Source: Nereocystis luetkeana
Taxonomy: Eukaryota > Sar > Phaeophyceae > Laminariales > Laminariaceae
DNA: 64,000 nucleotides
Assembly (NCBI GenBank): GCA_031213475.1
Contig: JARUPZ010000011.1
Location: 1,550,001-1,614,000, forward strand
Direction of reading: 5' to 3'
A model generated the notes under the pieces. It ran no database searches, had not been told where the DNA came from, and saw only the letters and a program-made list of their open reading frames with translations. How positions within the stretch are numbered: the first letter of the stretch is position 1; each line of letters opens with the position of its first letter. The position numbers and the translations under genes were made by a program. Shown piece by piece: positions 63,663-64,000 of this stretch.

Positions 63663-64000
63663 AATATATAAATATTCACGGCCGACAGTGCTCGCACCTT
63701 TGTCGAGGCGAGGTGCGCGCGCGTATATCAGTCTGACCGAAATTTAGGGTGTCTCTTGCGCCTATTGTGGCAATCGAAGTGTGCCTTACTGTTTCGAGCA
63801 GGCTGCTAGAATGGATCTGGTAGCATCTACTGCAAAGTAGACAGAGAAGGAAGAGCACCCCTCGCAAACCCTCGATACTGCAAAAACGATCCTACTCTAA
63901 TTTCAAGTAGTTTTATTCCCAAGGCGGGGGGGGGGTGAACGAACTTGTACGATGCAGAACGAGAACACCCACTTGCGTAAGAAAAGTGGGCACTATCATT
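63663..64000. other. Unassigned end of window
   Basis: CTAATTTCAAGTAGTTTTATTCCC near 63897 could be a small family B core remnant. Otherwise nothing recognised. Confidence 0.35.

Overview
This window is nuclear DNA from a repeat-rich eukaryote. I see no bacterial operons, rRNA genes, intact tRNA genes or CRISPR array, and no open frame that I can defend as an intact host gene. The only recognisable proteins are broken pieces of one non-LTR retrotransposon (LINE) family at about 2.1-4.3, 25.4-26.1 and 37.3-37.9 kb. The overall style (very many small DNA transposons, one LINE family with a glycine-rich C-terminus, tRNA-headed SINEs, long low-complexity runs) would suit a large algal or stramenopile genome such as a brown alga. 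That taxonomic guess is inference only; no marker gene is present.

Layout. 0-9 kb: palindromic elements, (GATA)-rich family F repeats, a GGGTC hairpin, one SINE body, the best LINE reverse transcriptase fragment with its poly-G tail, family G and family I repeats. 9-20 kb: mostly unassigned sequence with scattered repeats, CAG/CAA runs, a tRNA-headed SINE, and a possible gene fragment near 17.8-18.4 kb. 20-31 kb: a complete tRNA-headed SINE at 24.6-25.0 kb, LINE copy 2, a dense GTACTC motif field and several MITEs. 31-46 kb: the densest MITE zone, with elements nested up to three deep. 46-64 kb: microsatellites, SINEs, motif arrays at 49.1-49.6 and 57.8-58.1 kb, and MITE clusters.

Two small DNA-transposon families dominate. 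Family A (about 105 bp, termini TTACGGGGGACC, about 31 copies) inserts at TA: one copy sits inside another and the host copy resumes exactly after a duplicated TA. Family B (about 97 bp, nearly a perfect palindrome, termini CCCTTTTAG, about 25 copies) is flanked by TTAA and looks piggyBac-like. Other families carry the labels C/S2/D (SINEs and their tails), E, F, G and J (inverted-repeat elements), H and I (short dispersed repeats).

The most interesting signal is smaller than any of these. The 9-mer TACCWGGTA occurs 59 times by eye, where about 0.5 is expected by chance. Comparison of family A copies shows that it arises as a 7-bp insertion (CCWGG plus a duplicated TA) at TA dinucleotides. 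TATTAATA (about 40 copies) behaves the same way as a 6-bp insertion. These look like excision footprints of TA-specific (Tc1/mariner-type) transposons, accumulated in numbers large enough to shape the local sequence.
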